DNA of 64,000 nucleotides. Origin: Pseudoflavitalea rhizosphaerae (GTDB taxonomy: Bacteria; Bacteroidota; Bacteroidia; Chitinophagales; Chitinophagaceae). The stretch lies in assembly GCF_003991355.1 (NCBI RefSeq), contig NZ_RCSU01000016.1, positions 1 through 64,000 of the forward strand. The letters run 5' to 3'. This document shows positions 1 through 8,997 of the stretch, one piece after another (within the stretch, counting starts at the first letter, position 1; each line of letters starts with the position of its first letter). A program made the translations under genes and the position numbers. The notes under the pieces are model-generated. The model was given only the letters and a program-made list of their open reading frames with translations, was not told the origin of the DNA and made no database searches.

Positions 1-407
1 CTATTTATAACCCGGATTTATCCGGACAACAATGTTATAAAATGAAAAAAGGGTTCATAATATTTACATAAGCAAAGCAGGAACAATAATGATCGATTGC
101 AGGAATTAATGGCATCCAAATACTAATAGCGGGTGTGGAGCAGATCCTGGAAGCACCAACTGAAATGCAGACAGTTTTTGGTTAACGAATCAATGGAAAC
201 CGTATCAACAAAAACGTGTTGGACAACTGTTGTTGTATCTGGCATATACATTATTAGTGTGATAATAAATAAACATAACAGTTAGACAACGCTTTGAATT
301 GAATAGTTCGGGCCTGGTGCTGTTTCAACCTGATCCGATAGATTTTCAAGCTTTCTATTTCGGCAGTAAAAAAGGCGCTGAAATTCAGCGCCTTACTAAT
401 AATTATA
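1..407. other. Chromosomal left flank, no gene seen
   Basis: No convincing reading frame is visible on either strand. The stretch holds only the hairpin at 372-394. Because it lies outside the left att repeat, it should be the original chromosome downstream of the tRNA-Ser gene. Confidence 0.5.
372..394 (-). terminator. Rho-independent terminator, probably the original tRNA-Ser terminator
   Basis: AAGGCGCTG and CAGCGCCTT form a perfect 9-bp stem around a 5-nt loop. Read on the minus strand the stem is followed by a run of T. It lies 13 bp beyond the 22-bp att repeat, where the terminator of the minus-strand tRNA-Ser gene would have been before the island inserted. It now terminates nothing obvious. 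Confidence 0.7.
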
Positions 408-429
408 TTATCCAGCGGAGAGAGAGGGA
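408..429. repeat. Left attachment site (attL core)
   Basis: Twenty-two bases identical to 22,094-22,115, covering the last part of the acceptor stem and T arm of tRNA-Ser plus eight bases beyond its 3' end. Similarity continues weakly for another dozen bases (TAGAACC here, TCGAACC in the tRNA), as expected for a duplicated tRNA 3' fragment. Confidence 0.88.
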
Positions 430-488
430 GTAGAACCTATCCCTCAATCCAATTTATTATCAAAGCGTTAGACTCACTGTAACTGGCC

Positions 489-509
489 GGTGCACCGAAT
501 TTACCACCT
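489..509. repeat. Arm-type repeat near the left end
   Basis: GGTGCACCGAATTT followed by CCACCT matches 21,978-21,997 with one extra base. It lies 59 bp inside the left core. Matching copies near both ends in the same orientation suggest a binding site for the integrase arm domain or an excision factor (inference). Confidence 0.6.
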
Positions 510-805
510 CTGTGACACTGGCCAAAATTACGGATTTTACTTGGCTAAACCGAAGTATATCCGGACTGGATTCGAACAACTTAATGCAATTTATTTGAAA
601 TCAGGTTATTCCATTTGCAAAACTCACTTGGCCCCGAATAGGCCCCCGTTTGAAATAAAATGATTTGTAATGGTATGAAAGAGCTTTATCCTTGCGAAGT
701 TCCTAAATCATACTATTTCGTTTCAAATTAATAACATCATTTGACATCTTTAAAGCTGTAGATAGTCTGCATATGTCTCAGCGGTTCAGGCCGAGTTATT
801 TGAGC
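510..805. other. Gene-free stretch inside the left island end
   Basis: Only short frames without good starts or recognisable motifs are seen. It separates the integrase-type repeat from the end of the PLD-type gene. Confidence 0.4.
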
Positions 806-1657
806 CTACAGTAAATTATACTTGGACATTATCTTTTTGCAGAATTCGATCTCTTCAGTTGTAAATAAGCAAGTAAATTCGGGTTGAACGACAAGGTATT
901 CCAATGACAAATCAACTTTAGGTGGAAAGTGATTGGCCAGTTGCTTAAACCCAGGCTTCATGACACCAGAGGTCATTTCGTCATGTAAGATTCTTTTTAC
1001 AAACTCTACTCCACCGCCGTCTTTTTCCATTCTTTCAAGTAAGCTTTCCCCCACTGATATTTTCAAGGCCCTCGACCTGGCAAACGATTCTTTGATTCTA
1101 TCCTGAAACTGTTCACGTAACCTTATTTCTTTTTCATCTGTAACTGATAAAAGTAAAGCTACGTTCCTGCCCTCCTGCTTGAGTTTATTCAGAGTCGGGA
1201 GGTCAGGGACCTGTGTAGAGCAGCGGTCACATAAATAAGTATGTTTCGCTTTAAAATTATCAAAGACCAAGTTATCTTCCCGGGTATCGCTATTCCTTAC
1301 GAATACCGTTATATTTTCCTCATTTGTCCTGGCTGAATAAGACCAGTTATACGATCCGTTTATAACAACCTGTTCATCGATAATACAGAATTTATGGTGC
1401 AGAAAGCTTTGGGTAGCAATATACAGCTCACCCTCGGCGGCTAAAAACTCCCTGAATGGATGGGTATTAATGAAATTCTCAATTGAATCACTGATAGCTA
1501 TTTTTACAGTAACCCCCGCCTTTCTGCGGTGTGTTAATTCCCGGATGATATCTTCATCAGTGAGCCAGGCAACCGCCAGTTTGATTTCGCGTTCGGCCTT
1601 TTGAATGTGGCCGATTATTTCATGTCGGATCTTGCTAAAAAAAACAGTGACCTGCAT
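806..1657 (-). CDS. Phospholipase D-like (HKD) nuclease family protein
   Basis: A 283-aa protein with a single HKD motif: H87-x-K89-x4-D94, followed by G101-S102 and N104 (GSYNWS). Single-HKD proteins of this size, such as Nuc and mitochondrial cardiolipin hydrolase, act as homodimers and cleave phosphodiester bonds in nucleic acid or lipid. Residues 1-85 fit the N-terminal part of the PLD fold; 150-283 is a mostly helical tail with a possible Cys pair (CDRC, about 143-146) and no recognised domain. It is the last gene of a minus-strand row behind the Nmad2-like and PIN-like genes (89-bp gap), so a role in DNA or RNA cleavage in a defence module is likelier than lipid metabolism (inference). 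Family call secure, substrate unknown. Confidence 0.85.
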   Translation of the reverse strand: MQVTVFFSKIRHEIIGHIQKAEREIKLAVAWLTDEDIIRELTHRRKAGVTVKIAISDSIENFINTHPFREFLAAEGELYIATQSFLHHKFCIIDEQVVINGSYNWSYSARTNEENITVFVRNSDTREDNLVFDNFKAKHTYLCDRCSTQVPDLPTLNKLKQEGRNVALLLSVTDEKEIRLREQFQDRIKESFARSRALKISVGESLLERMEKDGGGVEFVKRILHDEMTSGVMKPGFKQLANHFPPKVDLSLEYLVVQPEFTCLFTTEEIEFCKKIMSKYNLL

Positions 1658-1746
1658 TGTACAATAAGATTTATTTTATTAATGATGTATTTTCTTACAT
1701 CAAAAGACAACCATCTACTTAAATCCAATAAAGATCAGCAGTACCT

Positions 1747-2343
1747 TCAGAAGCCGTGGGGGGTGTGCACAGGAACATTTTTAGGAAAATGATCCTGTAG
1801 GTAGCCCAACAATGATTTGACTGTATTTTCACTGTTGGTAATAAAGCCATGTGGAGTATGATAACGGGGAACCTTGATGTTAAAGCGATCAATAGGAATG
1901 GCGCCGCTCCCCAGGTAAAAGAACTCATTGGAAAGTAAAACATACTTGCCATTTAGGTCGACCTTTTTTTCACGATTGCCGTGGTAATAATTCGGAACCT
2001 GTTCATAAGTAGTAATAGCGGATTCAGTAAAGCCCTGGAGGGGCTTGTAAATGTTATCTCCCTTAAGTTCAATATCGGAATTTCTACCAGGCTTTTTCAT
2101 TGCAAAGCGGGGATCATTCCAATAGATATCATAAGGAATCTTTTCCGTTACTTTCATGATAAAGATCAAACGTTCCTGCCCCGGCTTTTCCTGACATAAC
2201 TCCTTTGAAGTAAACCCAGCTATATAATCACCGACGTGCTTTTTCAACCGAATTAACGGCTTGCAAGTTGCCAGCGATAAAACACCGTGAAACGGATTTG
2301 GGGCAAACCCGGTATCATGTGTCATTTTATACGAATACAGCAT
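1747..2343 (-). CDS. Nmad2-like (nucleotide modification associated domain 2) protein
   Basis: From the chosen start (Met at 2343) the protein is 198 aa and opens MLYSYKMTHDTGFAPNPFHG, followed by LATCKP and a VGDYIAGF segment. This pattern recalls the Nmad2 family, predicted from gene neighbourhoods to take part in making or reading modified DNA bases. A start at 2406 is possible but adds 21 residues before the conserved opening. It lies between the PIN-like gene and the PLD gene on the same strand. The call rests on remembered family pattern, not a search. Other possibility: a generic PUA/EVE-like nucleic-acid binding fold. Confidence 0.6.
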   Translation of the reverse strand: MLYSYKMTHDTGFAPNPFHGVLSLATCKPLIRLKKHVGDYIAGFTSKELCQEKPGQERLIFIMKVTEKIPYDIYWNDPRFAMKKPGRNSDIELKGDNIYKPLQGFTESAITTYEQVPNYYHGNREKKVDLNGKYVLLSNEFFYLGSGAIPIDRFNIKVPRYHTPHGFITNSENTVKSLLGYLQDHFPKNVPVHTPHGF

Positions 2344-2425
2344 TAAGATTACAATATAATGAATAATCCGCAAGTATCTTTCCAGTATAACCGGAGGATT
2401 TGCCATAACTATTCTATTTAGCCGC

Positions 2426-3844
2426 TTACTTGGATGGAAACGGACTAAGGATGAGGCATAGATCTTTTAAGGCATGATGTTTAACTAAGCTAACAAGTAA
2501 TGACCCTATTTTCCAATATCTACCTTCCCAGGCATCATTTCTTATTTCCTCTGACTCTTTCTCAAAATTAAAGTAGCCTTTTTGATAAATATCAGGGCCC
2601 AATATCGTCATACATCGATCTATAATAGCTCCCTTTTCCCTAAAATTTGGCGTCGATAGGTTGTGCTTTGGCCGTTGCCGCAGCAAAAAATGGTATACAT
2701 CATTTTCCTTGACTTCCATTAGAACATCAAAAAAATTAAGATAAGTGTGATTTAGTTCCAGATAGCATTGATGGCCTAAATCTGTAGGTAACTTTTCATT
2801 TTTAGAGCATTCCTCAATATCCTTTGCCAGTTTATCAGAAAAGAAGGCCAGATTCTCGTCAGTAGATACACCAATTGCGGGAAGAGCCTCAATAAAATCA
2901 TCAACGGTAAGTATTTTAGTTTGTATTTCGAATTGTTCATACAACGCCCTGGATTTGGCCAGCGATTTTTTATCTTCTGATACATAATAATCGCAGTACT
3001 GTGCGAAGTAAGAGTGTATCCCGTCATTCAGGAGGTTATTGTAGTTATTCTTCCTTGATATCTCATCTTTACTAATTCCCAAAAGATCTAGGCAATGGTA
3101 AGCTTGTATGTAGAAATCATAAACAGGGATATTTTCATTGGGCTTTTTGTTAAGGGAATCTCTGACAAATTCGAAAAAGCTTTTTTTGAAAACTGAATCC
3201 TTAAATGCTAGGTTAAAATCAACTTCACTGTTATTGAGAGTGAATCTTCCATTATTAATGCCCTCATCAACCATCCACCTTAGCTTTTTATATAATTGAT
3301 GATTAGTGATCATTTCTTCATATAGTTCGATTTGAGCAGTCATCATATCCTTCATTGTCAATATTGGCTTGTCAGTAGGAAATATTTTAGAAAGTACGGC
3401 CTTCTGTTCTTCCGGCACTTCCACTAAATCTATATTTTCGTACATTGGCAAATCGACAAATCTATTCATTAAAGATTTTACTGACCTAACCATTGGTTCG
3501 TCATCATCAGATGGCGTGAATAGGTCAAACACAGATCGAACATTAAAATCATCATCTTGATCATCATCAAAAACCATTTTTGGAGTTGCAAGATAAAATG
3601 TCGTACGTTTTTCTAATGGATGATATGCTATGTAATTGTCCTTTGTGAATGATTCAATGAACTTAAAATCTGCAAACTTGTGTTCACTTATATCACGCTT
3701 TTTGTCTCGAATATGTGCAATTGAAAAGAAAAAACTTAAGTTATCCTTGTATTGATTGAGTAATTTGTTTAATAATTTATATTGATTAGTTTGATTATTT
3801 CTGAGTTTACTGTAAACATTGCTATCAAAATAAATTCTGCTCAT
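2426..3844 (-). CDS. PIN-like ribonuclease domain protein with a large insertion
   Basis: A 472-aa protein. It opens with IYFDSNVYSKL, carrying an acidic residue (D7) at the end of the first strand as in PIN domains. A second PIN-like block appears at about 272-316: ND(274)GIHSYFAQYCD(285)YYVSED(291), then a strand ending TKILTVDDF. The acidic positions fit a metal-dependent PIN active site. Between the halves lie about 200 residues, partly acidic (DDDQDDD near 93-99), and a C-terminal region of about 150 residues with no recognised domain. PIN proteins are usually RNases, often toxins or defence effectors. It precedes the Nmad2-like gene by 19 bp if that gene starts at 2406 (82 bp from 2343), suggesting cotranscription. 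Confidence 0.6.
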   Translation of the reverse strand: MSRIYFDSNVYSKLRNNQTNQYKLLNKLLNQYKDNLSFFFSIAHIRDKKRDISEHKFADFKFIESFTKDNYIAYHPLEKRTTFYLATPKMVFDDDQDDDFNVRSVFDLFTPSDDDEPMVRSVKSLMNRFVDLPMYENIDLVEVPEEQKAVLSKIFPTDKPILTMKDMMTAQIELYEEMITNHQLYKKLRWMVDEGINNGRFTLNNSEVDFNLAFKDSVFKKSFFEFVRDSLNKKPNENIPVYDFYIQAYHCLDLLGISKDEISRKNNYNNLLNDGIHSYFAQYCDYYVSEDKKSLAKSRALYEQFEIQTKILTVDDFIEALPAIGVSTDENLAFFSDKLAKDIEECSKNEKLPTDLGHQCYLELNHTYLNFFDVLMEVKENDVYHFLLRQRPKHNLSTPNFREKGAIIDRCMTILGPDIYQKGYFNFEKESEEIRNDAWEGRYWKIGSLLVSLVKHHALKDLCLILSPFPSK

Positions 3845-3956
3845 TAGTATGTTCTTTGATTGTTATCAGGTTTTCAATTGAATTGGGTGTAAAGCAATGT
3901 TGGCAGACAAAGATTTTGGTATAAAAAAACAACTCGAAGTCCGCTCCGTCTAGACC

Positions 3957-4967
3957 TCAGCTTTGTTTGCAATTCGTGCATTGAAGCTTGATCGTTTTCT
4001 GAAAATGTTGAATCAGTTTTCCCGCACCTCTCTTGCCGCGAATAGAACATTTTTCAAACCAAAGAATAAATCCTGCCAGCCGCGTCAGTTCCTTTAAAAA
4101 CTTATGTTTCTCAGCTGCATCGCCTGCAATAAATCGGAATACAATGCCATCTGCAATGGCGGCCGTATACGATAACAAATAGGGCACAATAAAATAATAG
4201 TGCTGCCAGTAGCGCCTGAAGTCCTCTTTTTGTGAAAAAACAAAATTCAGGTCTTGAGGACTTGTATGATAGCTTTTATTGGTCGTTACGATATGAATGG
4301 CATGATCGGTAAATCCGCTAATTCCTACCGTGGAATCCTTATTATACCTGAATTCGTAAAGCTGCTCGGCATTGAATAATCCTTCATCCAATTGCTCAAC
4401 TGCTTTCCTGATCAGAGTCTTTCGCTCCTCGGCAGTTTTCTTGCTTGGATCATAGCCGCTAGGTGCGCCATTATAATAGAAACGTTGAATGAAATCTTCC
4501 GGGTCCACATACAGGTTTTCAAGAATGAGCAGTTCATCTTTAAACGGTTTTCTCAATAAGGTATATGCGACAGTCATCTTTCCACTTTGAGCTGAGCTTA
4601 TCGATTCGTAAATGAAATTAGCTTGGTCCGATAGCACAGCATGCGTTATTTGCTTGATCAGTATAGTGTGCAGATCATCAATGTAGTCATTTTTTCTAAG
4701 GAAATCGAGTATATGGCTTTTGTCTCCCGTTGCTTTATGGGCATGATCCTCGCTTTGGAACTTAATATGTGTTGTCAGTAACGGTTTGTATAATTCTGAT
4801 TTCACGATTTCGACCAGTTGATCGTATAATACGGCACATATATTATTACCGGCCCGGTAACGCTTGGGTAAAACAGAGGAATCTCCTTCTTGGATCAAAA
4901 GCATAGAAAATAATTCGCATAAAGTTAAAAAAAAATTTGTCAAAAGTAACAATTTTGTTACTTTCAT
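3957..4967 (-). CDS. Protein of unknown function, 336 aa
   Basis: Not recognised. The start is taken at the Met opening MKVTKLLLLTNFFLTL; a Met at 5018 adds 17 residues and crowds the divergent hicA promoter. The first 25 residues are hydrophobic (a possible membrane anchor or buried helix). The rest is a mixed, fairly charged soluble-looking protein, with a second hydrophobic stretch near the middle (YYFIVPYLLSYTAAIADGIV) and a Cys pair near the end (CTNC). It is the first gene of a minus-strand row leading to the PIN-like, Nmad2-like and PLD genes (112 bp to the next gene), so it may belong to that module. It diverges from hicA. Confidence 0.5.
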   Translation of the reverse strand: MKVTKLLLLTNFFLTLCELFSMLLIQEGDSSVLPKRYRAGNNICAVLYDQLVEIVKSELYKPLLTTHIKFQSEDHAHKATGDKSHILDFLRKNDYIDDLHTILIKQITHAVLSDQANFIYESISSAQSGKMTVAYTLLRKPFKDELLILENLYVDPEDFIQRFYYNGAPSGYDPSKKTAEERKTLIRKAVEQLDEGLFNAEQLYEFRYNKDSTVGISGFTDHAIHIVTTNKSYHTSPQDLNFVFSQKEDFRRYWQHYYFIVPYLLSYTAAIADGIVFRFIAGDAAEKHKFLKELTRLAGFILWFEKCSIRGKRGAGKLIQHFQKTIKLQCTNCKQS

Positions 4968-5052
4968 GCTCTGATCTTCGAAATCAGCCCTTGAAACTGG
5001 AAGAATTGTGTTATGCATTAACCATATTCTTCACGGTTTAAAACTTAAGGCT

Positions 5053-5241
5053 ATGACTTTTCGAGAAATCAAAAAGTGCCTCCTGCAGGAGGGCTGGGAA
5101 GTAAAGGATCAGAGAGGAAGTCATGTTCACATGATCCATCCTTCCAAACCTGGAAAGATTACCATTCCTAAACATGGAAACAGGGATCTGAAGCCGGGTA
5201 CGGTAAAAGCAATTTGGAAATATGCGGGGTTAGGAAACTAA
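5053..5241 (+). CDS. hicA: HicA-type mRNA interferase toxin
   Basis: A 62-aa protein from the Met opening MTFREIKKCLLQEGW; an earlier Met at 5008 in the same frame gives an atypical N-terminal extension. It has the HicA pattern: GW, then RGSH(24)VHMIHP, in which this His is the catalytic residue of the family, and the closing KPGTVKAIWKYAGL. HicA is a small double-stranded-RNA-binding-fold RNase that cleaves mRNA and tmRNA and is neutralised by HicB. The antitoxin gene follows after 33 bp. Length is normal for the family and no key residue is missing, so the toxin should be functional. Confidence 0.92.
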   Translation: MTFREIKKCLLQEGWEVKDQRGSHVHMIHPSKPGKITIPKHGNRDLKPGTVKAIWKYAGLGN

Positions 5242-5274
5242 CCTCGCCTTCCAAAACATAATATTACAGAGCAA

Positions 5275-5664
5275 ATGAAGCAAATACCACTAATTATTGA
5301 AAGGACCAATGACCGTTTTGTCGGAAGAACACAGTACGACGATAATCTAATTGTGGCAGATGAAAAAAGTCTTGAAAAACTGGAGGACAAGATAAGGGAA
5401 ATGCTGAAGGGTTTTCATAAAGTCAAACCCTCTGAAATCTCATTTAAGCATAGCTACGATCTATCCGCTCTTTTTGAAAAATTCAGTTATCTGAAAATTT
5501 CAAATGTGGCCGAGCTAGCCGGTATAAATGCCAGTCTCCTTCGGCAATATGTAACCGGCAATAAGCAGGCTTCTTCTTTGCAAGCAAAAAAAATTGAAAC
5601 TGCTATTCACAGAATTGGTAAGGAATTGCAAAATATTCAAGTTTATGGCCCTGTTGAGCGATGA
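5275..5664 (+). CDS. hicB: HicB-type antitoxin
   Basis: A 129-aa partner of the upstream HicA. The N-terminal part (about 1-50) has the strand-rich partial RNase-H-like layout of HicB (PLIIERTNDRFVGRTQYDDN), less conserved than in typical members. Residues about 75-125 look like a helix-turn-helix (NVAELAGINASLLRQYVTGNKQAS), which would bind the hic promoter for autoregulation. Its last 20 bases overlap the start of the next gene in another frame, so translation of the three genes is probably coupled. Confidence 0.87.
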   Translation: MKQIPLIIERTNDRFVGRTQYDDNLIVADEKSLEKLEDKIREMLKGFHKVKPSEISFKHSYDLSALFEKFSYLKISNVAELAGINASLLRQYVTGNKQASSLQAKKIETAIHRIGKELQNIQVYGPVER

Positions 5665-6769
5665 TCTGACCGGGAATACCCACCAGAAATTTTTTGAAGA
5701 ATTAAGCGTGAAGACATTTGTACTTCAGTTCTACTATTGGTTCACACGCGGGTACTGGTCGGTGGAGGAAAAAAAGGAATTTGAAACAACCAACGATCAA
5801 AGTGTGGAAAGACTTCAACTGATGAAAGATTTGTCTCGCTGGGACGGAAACTATGGTACCATTTTCACGCTAATCACCAAGACGGATACTTTGATACAAA
5901 AGGGAAAGTCACATATGCTTTATAAGCAGACTGCTCCTGATAAGGAAATAGCCACTTATCTGGCTGAGCATCCCAATTGGTATCTAACGGGAATTGATCT
6001 GTTTAGGTTTCAGAAATTATTCGACATTTCATCCCTATTAAAAGAAGGCTATATGCTTCAGGACCAGCATATGGGATACCCCGAAAAACATATGTATCAA
6101 ATTGGTGTCGATTGCCTGGATTATGTGCATTCAGCAGCTTTTTTCTACAACGAAGGATATGAGTACTATCACAACCTGAAGAAAGTCCAGTTCTATGACG
6201 AAAAGAAACCGTCGGAGATCGGCCCCTTTGAGTTCACCAGAATTCAGACCAGGGAAGAAATCTTGCTAAGGACTTTTCGAGAGGCCTATATTAATATTAT
6301 TCTTTTTATCGAGTGTTTTATAAGCTCCGTGGGATATGACGCATTTTTGAATGGCGTAGCAACTAACAAGGACGATGAACTCAGGCTTAGGGGTATTGAA
6401 TCGATAAAGAAGAAAAATGGAAGATTTGTTTATTCGAACCTCGCTGCCAAACTTGAGAATATTACCCGAATCATTGGAGGGACAGAGATTGATCTGTCAA
6501 AAGAACCTTTTAGTTCTTATTTGGAGCAGGATGTTGAATTGCGAAATGGACACATCCATTCATCGCCGGATAAGCCCAAAACATTGCTCACAATTGACGG
6601 CTGGAAGGCTATATGCGATGAAATGATAGCTTTTAAATGCCAAAGAATATTGGACTGTTTCTGGACAGCCTGCTATCCCAACAAGTCATTTCCTCTCGGT
6701 ATTTTTAATGAATTTCATGGTAATTCATTTAAAGGAATTCAGCATAAGCTTATGGCATCAAGAAATTAG
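5645..6769 (+). CDS. HEPN-like protein of unknown function, third gene of the hic operon
   Basis: A 374-aa protein starting at the ATG inside the end of hicB (20-bp overlap); the frame is open further upstream, but that part lies within hicB. It is largely helical. Near the C terminus is R300-N-G-H-I-H305, an Rx4H arrangement like that of HEPN RNases and nucleotidyl-transferase toxins, in a LRNGHIHSSPD context. Most of the rest, including aromatic-rich segments (YYWFTRGYW; FFYNEGYEYYH), is unrecognised. The tight overlap with hicAB suggests coregulation with the toxin-antitoxin pair. The HEPN assignment rests on the short motif and helical character alone. Confidence 0.55.
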   Translation: MALLSDDLTGNTHQKFFEELSVKTFVLQFYYWFTRGYWSVEEKKEFETTNDQSVERLQLMKDLSRWDGNYGTIFTLITKTDTLIQKGKSHMLYKQTAPDKEIATYLAEHPNWYLTGIDLFRFQKLFDISSLLKEGYMLQDQHMGYPEKHMYQIGVDCLDYVHSAAFFYNEGYEYYHNLKKVQFYDEKKPSEIGPFEFTRIQTREEILLRTFREAYINIILFIECFISSVGYDAFLNGVATNKDDELRLRGIESIKKKNGRFVYSNLAAKLENITRIIGGTEIDLSKEPFSSYLEQDVELRNGHIHSSPDKPKTLLTIDGWKAICDEMIAFKCQRILDCFWTACYPNKSFPLGIFNEFHGNSFKGIQHKLMASRN

Positions 6770-6783
6770 CCCAAAAGAAAAGC

Positions 6784-7285
6784 ATGTCAACAAGTATAGA
6801 GCTTAAACCTGACGACCGTTGGGAAGGAGTTTACGAAATAAGGACATATCAACAATACCTGGAGAAAATAGGAATGCCCATTCTCCTTATAGAAACTGCA
6901 GATGAGAATGTTAAAGGCATTTTTCGGTTGGTAAACAAACTTATTTCTCTTGCATATTTTGAATATGAGTTTTGGGACTTGGCAAGTATGAAAGCGCTAT
7001 CAGCATTTGAACTCGCTTTAAAGAAAAGATATCAACATCTTCACGGTGCTAGTGTGCCTTAAGGCATGAATCTTAAAAGCTTAATAGAATGGTTCCGGAA
7101 AAACAATTATTTTGAAACGGATTCTGAGTATTACCTGGATCATATTCGTATGATACGAAATCATTTCGCACACCCAGAATATCACTCTTTCGGTGGCCCA
7201 ATGATCTCGTTTTTTCAATGATATGCAAGTTTTTGTTTTAAATGAGTTTTTCTTTATTACTAAAAACGAGTATGCTATCTGCTAA
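6784..7285 (+). pseudogene. Decayed HEPN-domain gene (in-frame stop and frameshift)
   Basis: The first 92 codons (6784-7062) end at a TAA. After one more codon the same frame continues from 7066 as MNLKSLIEWFRKNNYF... with a clear HEPN motif, RNHFAHPE (Rx4H). A second break follows in a T run (7210-7215): shifting frame there extends the protein with 23 more hydrophobic residues to a stop at 7283-7285. An upstream half, the motif and a C-terminal helix in series point to one former gene of about 165 codons. It lies 14 bp behind the hicAB-linked gene. Programmed recoding or expression of the two halves separately is possible but less likely. Confidence 0.65.
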
Positions 7286-7411
7286 TTCTTTTGGGGTAAA
7301 GTCAGATAAGCTGAAACATTATCTTAACTTTTAGCTTACCATCGAAAGCATTAAATTTTATATGTAAAATCTTCTCTATTGATTGGAAGCCCTGTGGACG
7401 GGGAGGGGGGT

Positions 7412-7430
7412 GGAGATAGAACCTTTCCCT
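7412..7430. repeat. Degenerate internal copy of the island end sequence
   Basis: Bases 7417-7430 (TAGAACCTTTCCCT) match 431-444, just inside the left att core, at 13 of 14 positions, and a GGAG precedes both. The gene-free gap 7286-7532 that holds it follows a decayed gene. It may be an old att junction between two elements; chance similarity cannot be excluded. Confidence 0.35.
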
Positions 7431-7532
7431 AGTTTTATTTAGGCTTGGCAGAATTTATATTTCCTAAAGGGACTATATTATTGTATTTATAAAACAAACT
7501 CCTAAAACTGGCTGATAAAATATGGGTAGTAT

Positions 7533-8984
7533 TTAGATTAATTGATGAGATTTCATATAATTCCACAACCGCAATTGAACTTCAACCTCTTCTTTATGTA
7601 CGCTTGAAAAACACTTATTTTGGAATTGCGAAAAGTCTCCGGCAAAACGTTCATCCAATGCCAAGTCCAAAATTTGTTCAACATACTCATTCGGGATGTT
7701 TTTTATTACATTTTCTTCAATTGAAGCACGCAGTTCATTTTTCAAATTGTGGCTGAAATACTCAGACAGTACACTATAGTACATCATTCTTGCTACAAAT
7801 TTTATATTTATCTTATTTTCTTTAACCCCTTTATATAGAGAGCGAAGGCAATTGCCCAAACAGGAAGGTATAAAATCGATATATGTACTTTCTTTCTTGA
7901 AATAAATGTAGTCCGACTCAGGCATGGCATCGTTTCCCGGTTTAACGTGCTCGCTTCCAAAAAGGTTAAGCCAATGACTTGCGCTGGAAAATATTTCACC
8001 GATTAACCAATGATAATTTGTTGGGTATTCTTCATCTCGGTTTCCGATTTCCACATTTAAATTGGTAAGCATTTCGTCTATCATTCCCTCAAATAGTGTA
8101 TGCATATGAGGATATGTGTCAACCTTGTTAGTTATCGCCGTAGAATACATTAAAGCTATGAACCTGATATGGTAAAATACAGGTAGGTCGTACCCTTCTT
8201 CACCTTTAGTATGCTGGTAGTAATGCGACTGAAGATATATACTATGCATCTTACCTTTTTCCGCTCTTAGTTGTTCCTTAGAAAAATCTGAAATAAGATA
8301 TAAAAGCCCATTTTCTCTATTTATCAGCAAATTCTTTACAAGAATTGAGTTGAGAAATGGTAAGTTTCTGAGCACAGTATAACTGCCATCGTTAGCTTTG
8401 GTTTCTTCATAGTATACAGAAGTGGTGTCGGTAAGAAATGGCTTAAGCACAATCTTAAAATCGGATTCATCTAACAATTCCCATAAATTATTTACATATG
8501 CGGGACGATGTTTACTCATTCCTTGTAGAAATTCTGGCTGCAAAATAATTTCCTGATATAAATGCCAATCTCTTTTTTGTAATGTGGGAGATGAATACTT
8601 TGTAAACAAAGAGAAAAATTGAGGGAAAGGTAGTTCTGTTAATGCGTTTTTGAAATAATCAATAATCTTACCGTTTACCCTGCCCACAGGCCTGATGACC
8701 AAAAACCTAACAACTATCCAAATGAAAAGCCCATAAAAGATCCCAAAAGCAATATTTGTAGGATTAAAACCTTCTTTTATTGTAAACCTCCTAAACCAAG
8801 GCCATCTCCCAACCACCTGAGGAAAAAAAATAAGGTACGGTATAGCGATAAACAACAAAGCAAAGAACACTAACAATTCTGCTTTATGCAACTTCAGTTG
8901 TAAAAGAGTTCTTTCTTCCTTAGGGAGAACAGTAATTACCCCTATGAAAATAGTGACAACAGTTAACCATGTGTTTATATCCAT
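7533..8984 (-). CDS. Membrane-anchored protein of unknown function, 483 aa
   Basis: Not recognised as a family. The N terminus has three hydrophobic segments (about 5-20, 35-55 and 78-98) that should span the membrane. The remaining 385 residues look like a soluble, helix-rich cytoplasmic domain with no obvious catalytic motif. The gene lies 13 bp behind the HEPN-like gene at 8998-9582 on the same strand, so the two are probably one operon. A soluble HEPN-like protein paired with a membrane protein resembles the effector layout of several abortive-infection systems, but that role is inference. Confidence 0.6.
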   Translation of the reverse strand: MDINTWLTVVTIFIGVITVLPKEERTLLQLKLHKAELLVFFALLFIAIPYLIFFPQVVGRWPWFRRFTIKEGFNPTNIAFGIFYGLFIWIVVRFLVIRPVGRVNGKIIDYFKNALTELPFPQFFSLFTKYSSPTLQKRDWHLYQEIILQPEFLQGMSKHRPAYVNNLWELLDESDFKIVLKPFLTDTTSVYYEETKANDGSYTVLRNLPFLNSILVKNLLINRENGLLYLISDFSKEQLRAEKGKMHSIYLQSHYYQHTKGEEGYDLPVFYHIRFIALMYSTAITNKVDTYPHMHTLFEGMIDEMLTNLNVEIGNRDEEYPTNYHWLIGEIFSSASHWLNLFGSEHVKPGNDAMPESDYIYFKKESTYIDFIPSCLGNCLRSLYKGVKENKINIKFVARMMYYSVLSEYFSHNLKNELRASIEENVIKNIPNEYVEQILDLALDERFAGDFSQFQNKCFSSVHKEEVEVQLRLWNYMKSHQLI

Positions 8985-8997
8985 ACCGGTTAGGATA

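Noticed and set aside
1601-1952. Short frames around the PLD and Nmad2 genes on both strands
   Set aside because: They overlap better-supported genes or start within them; no conserved features.
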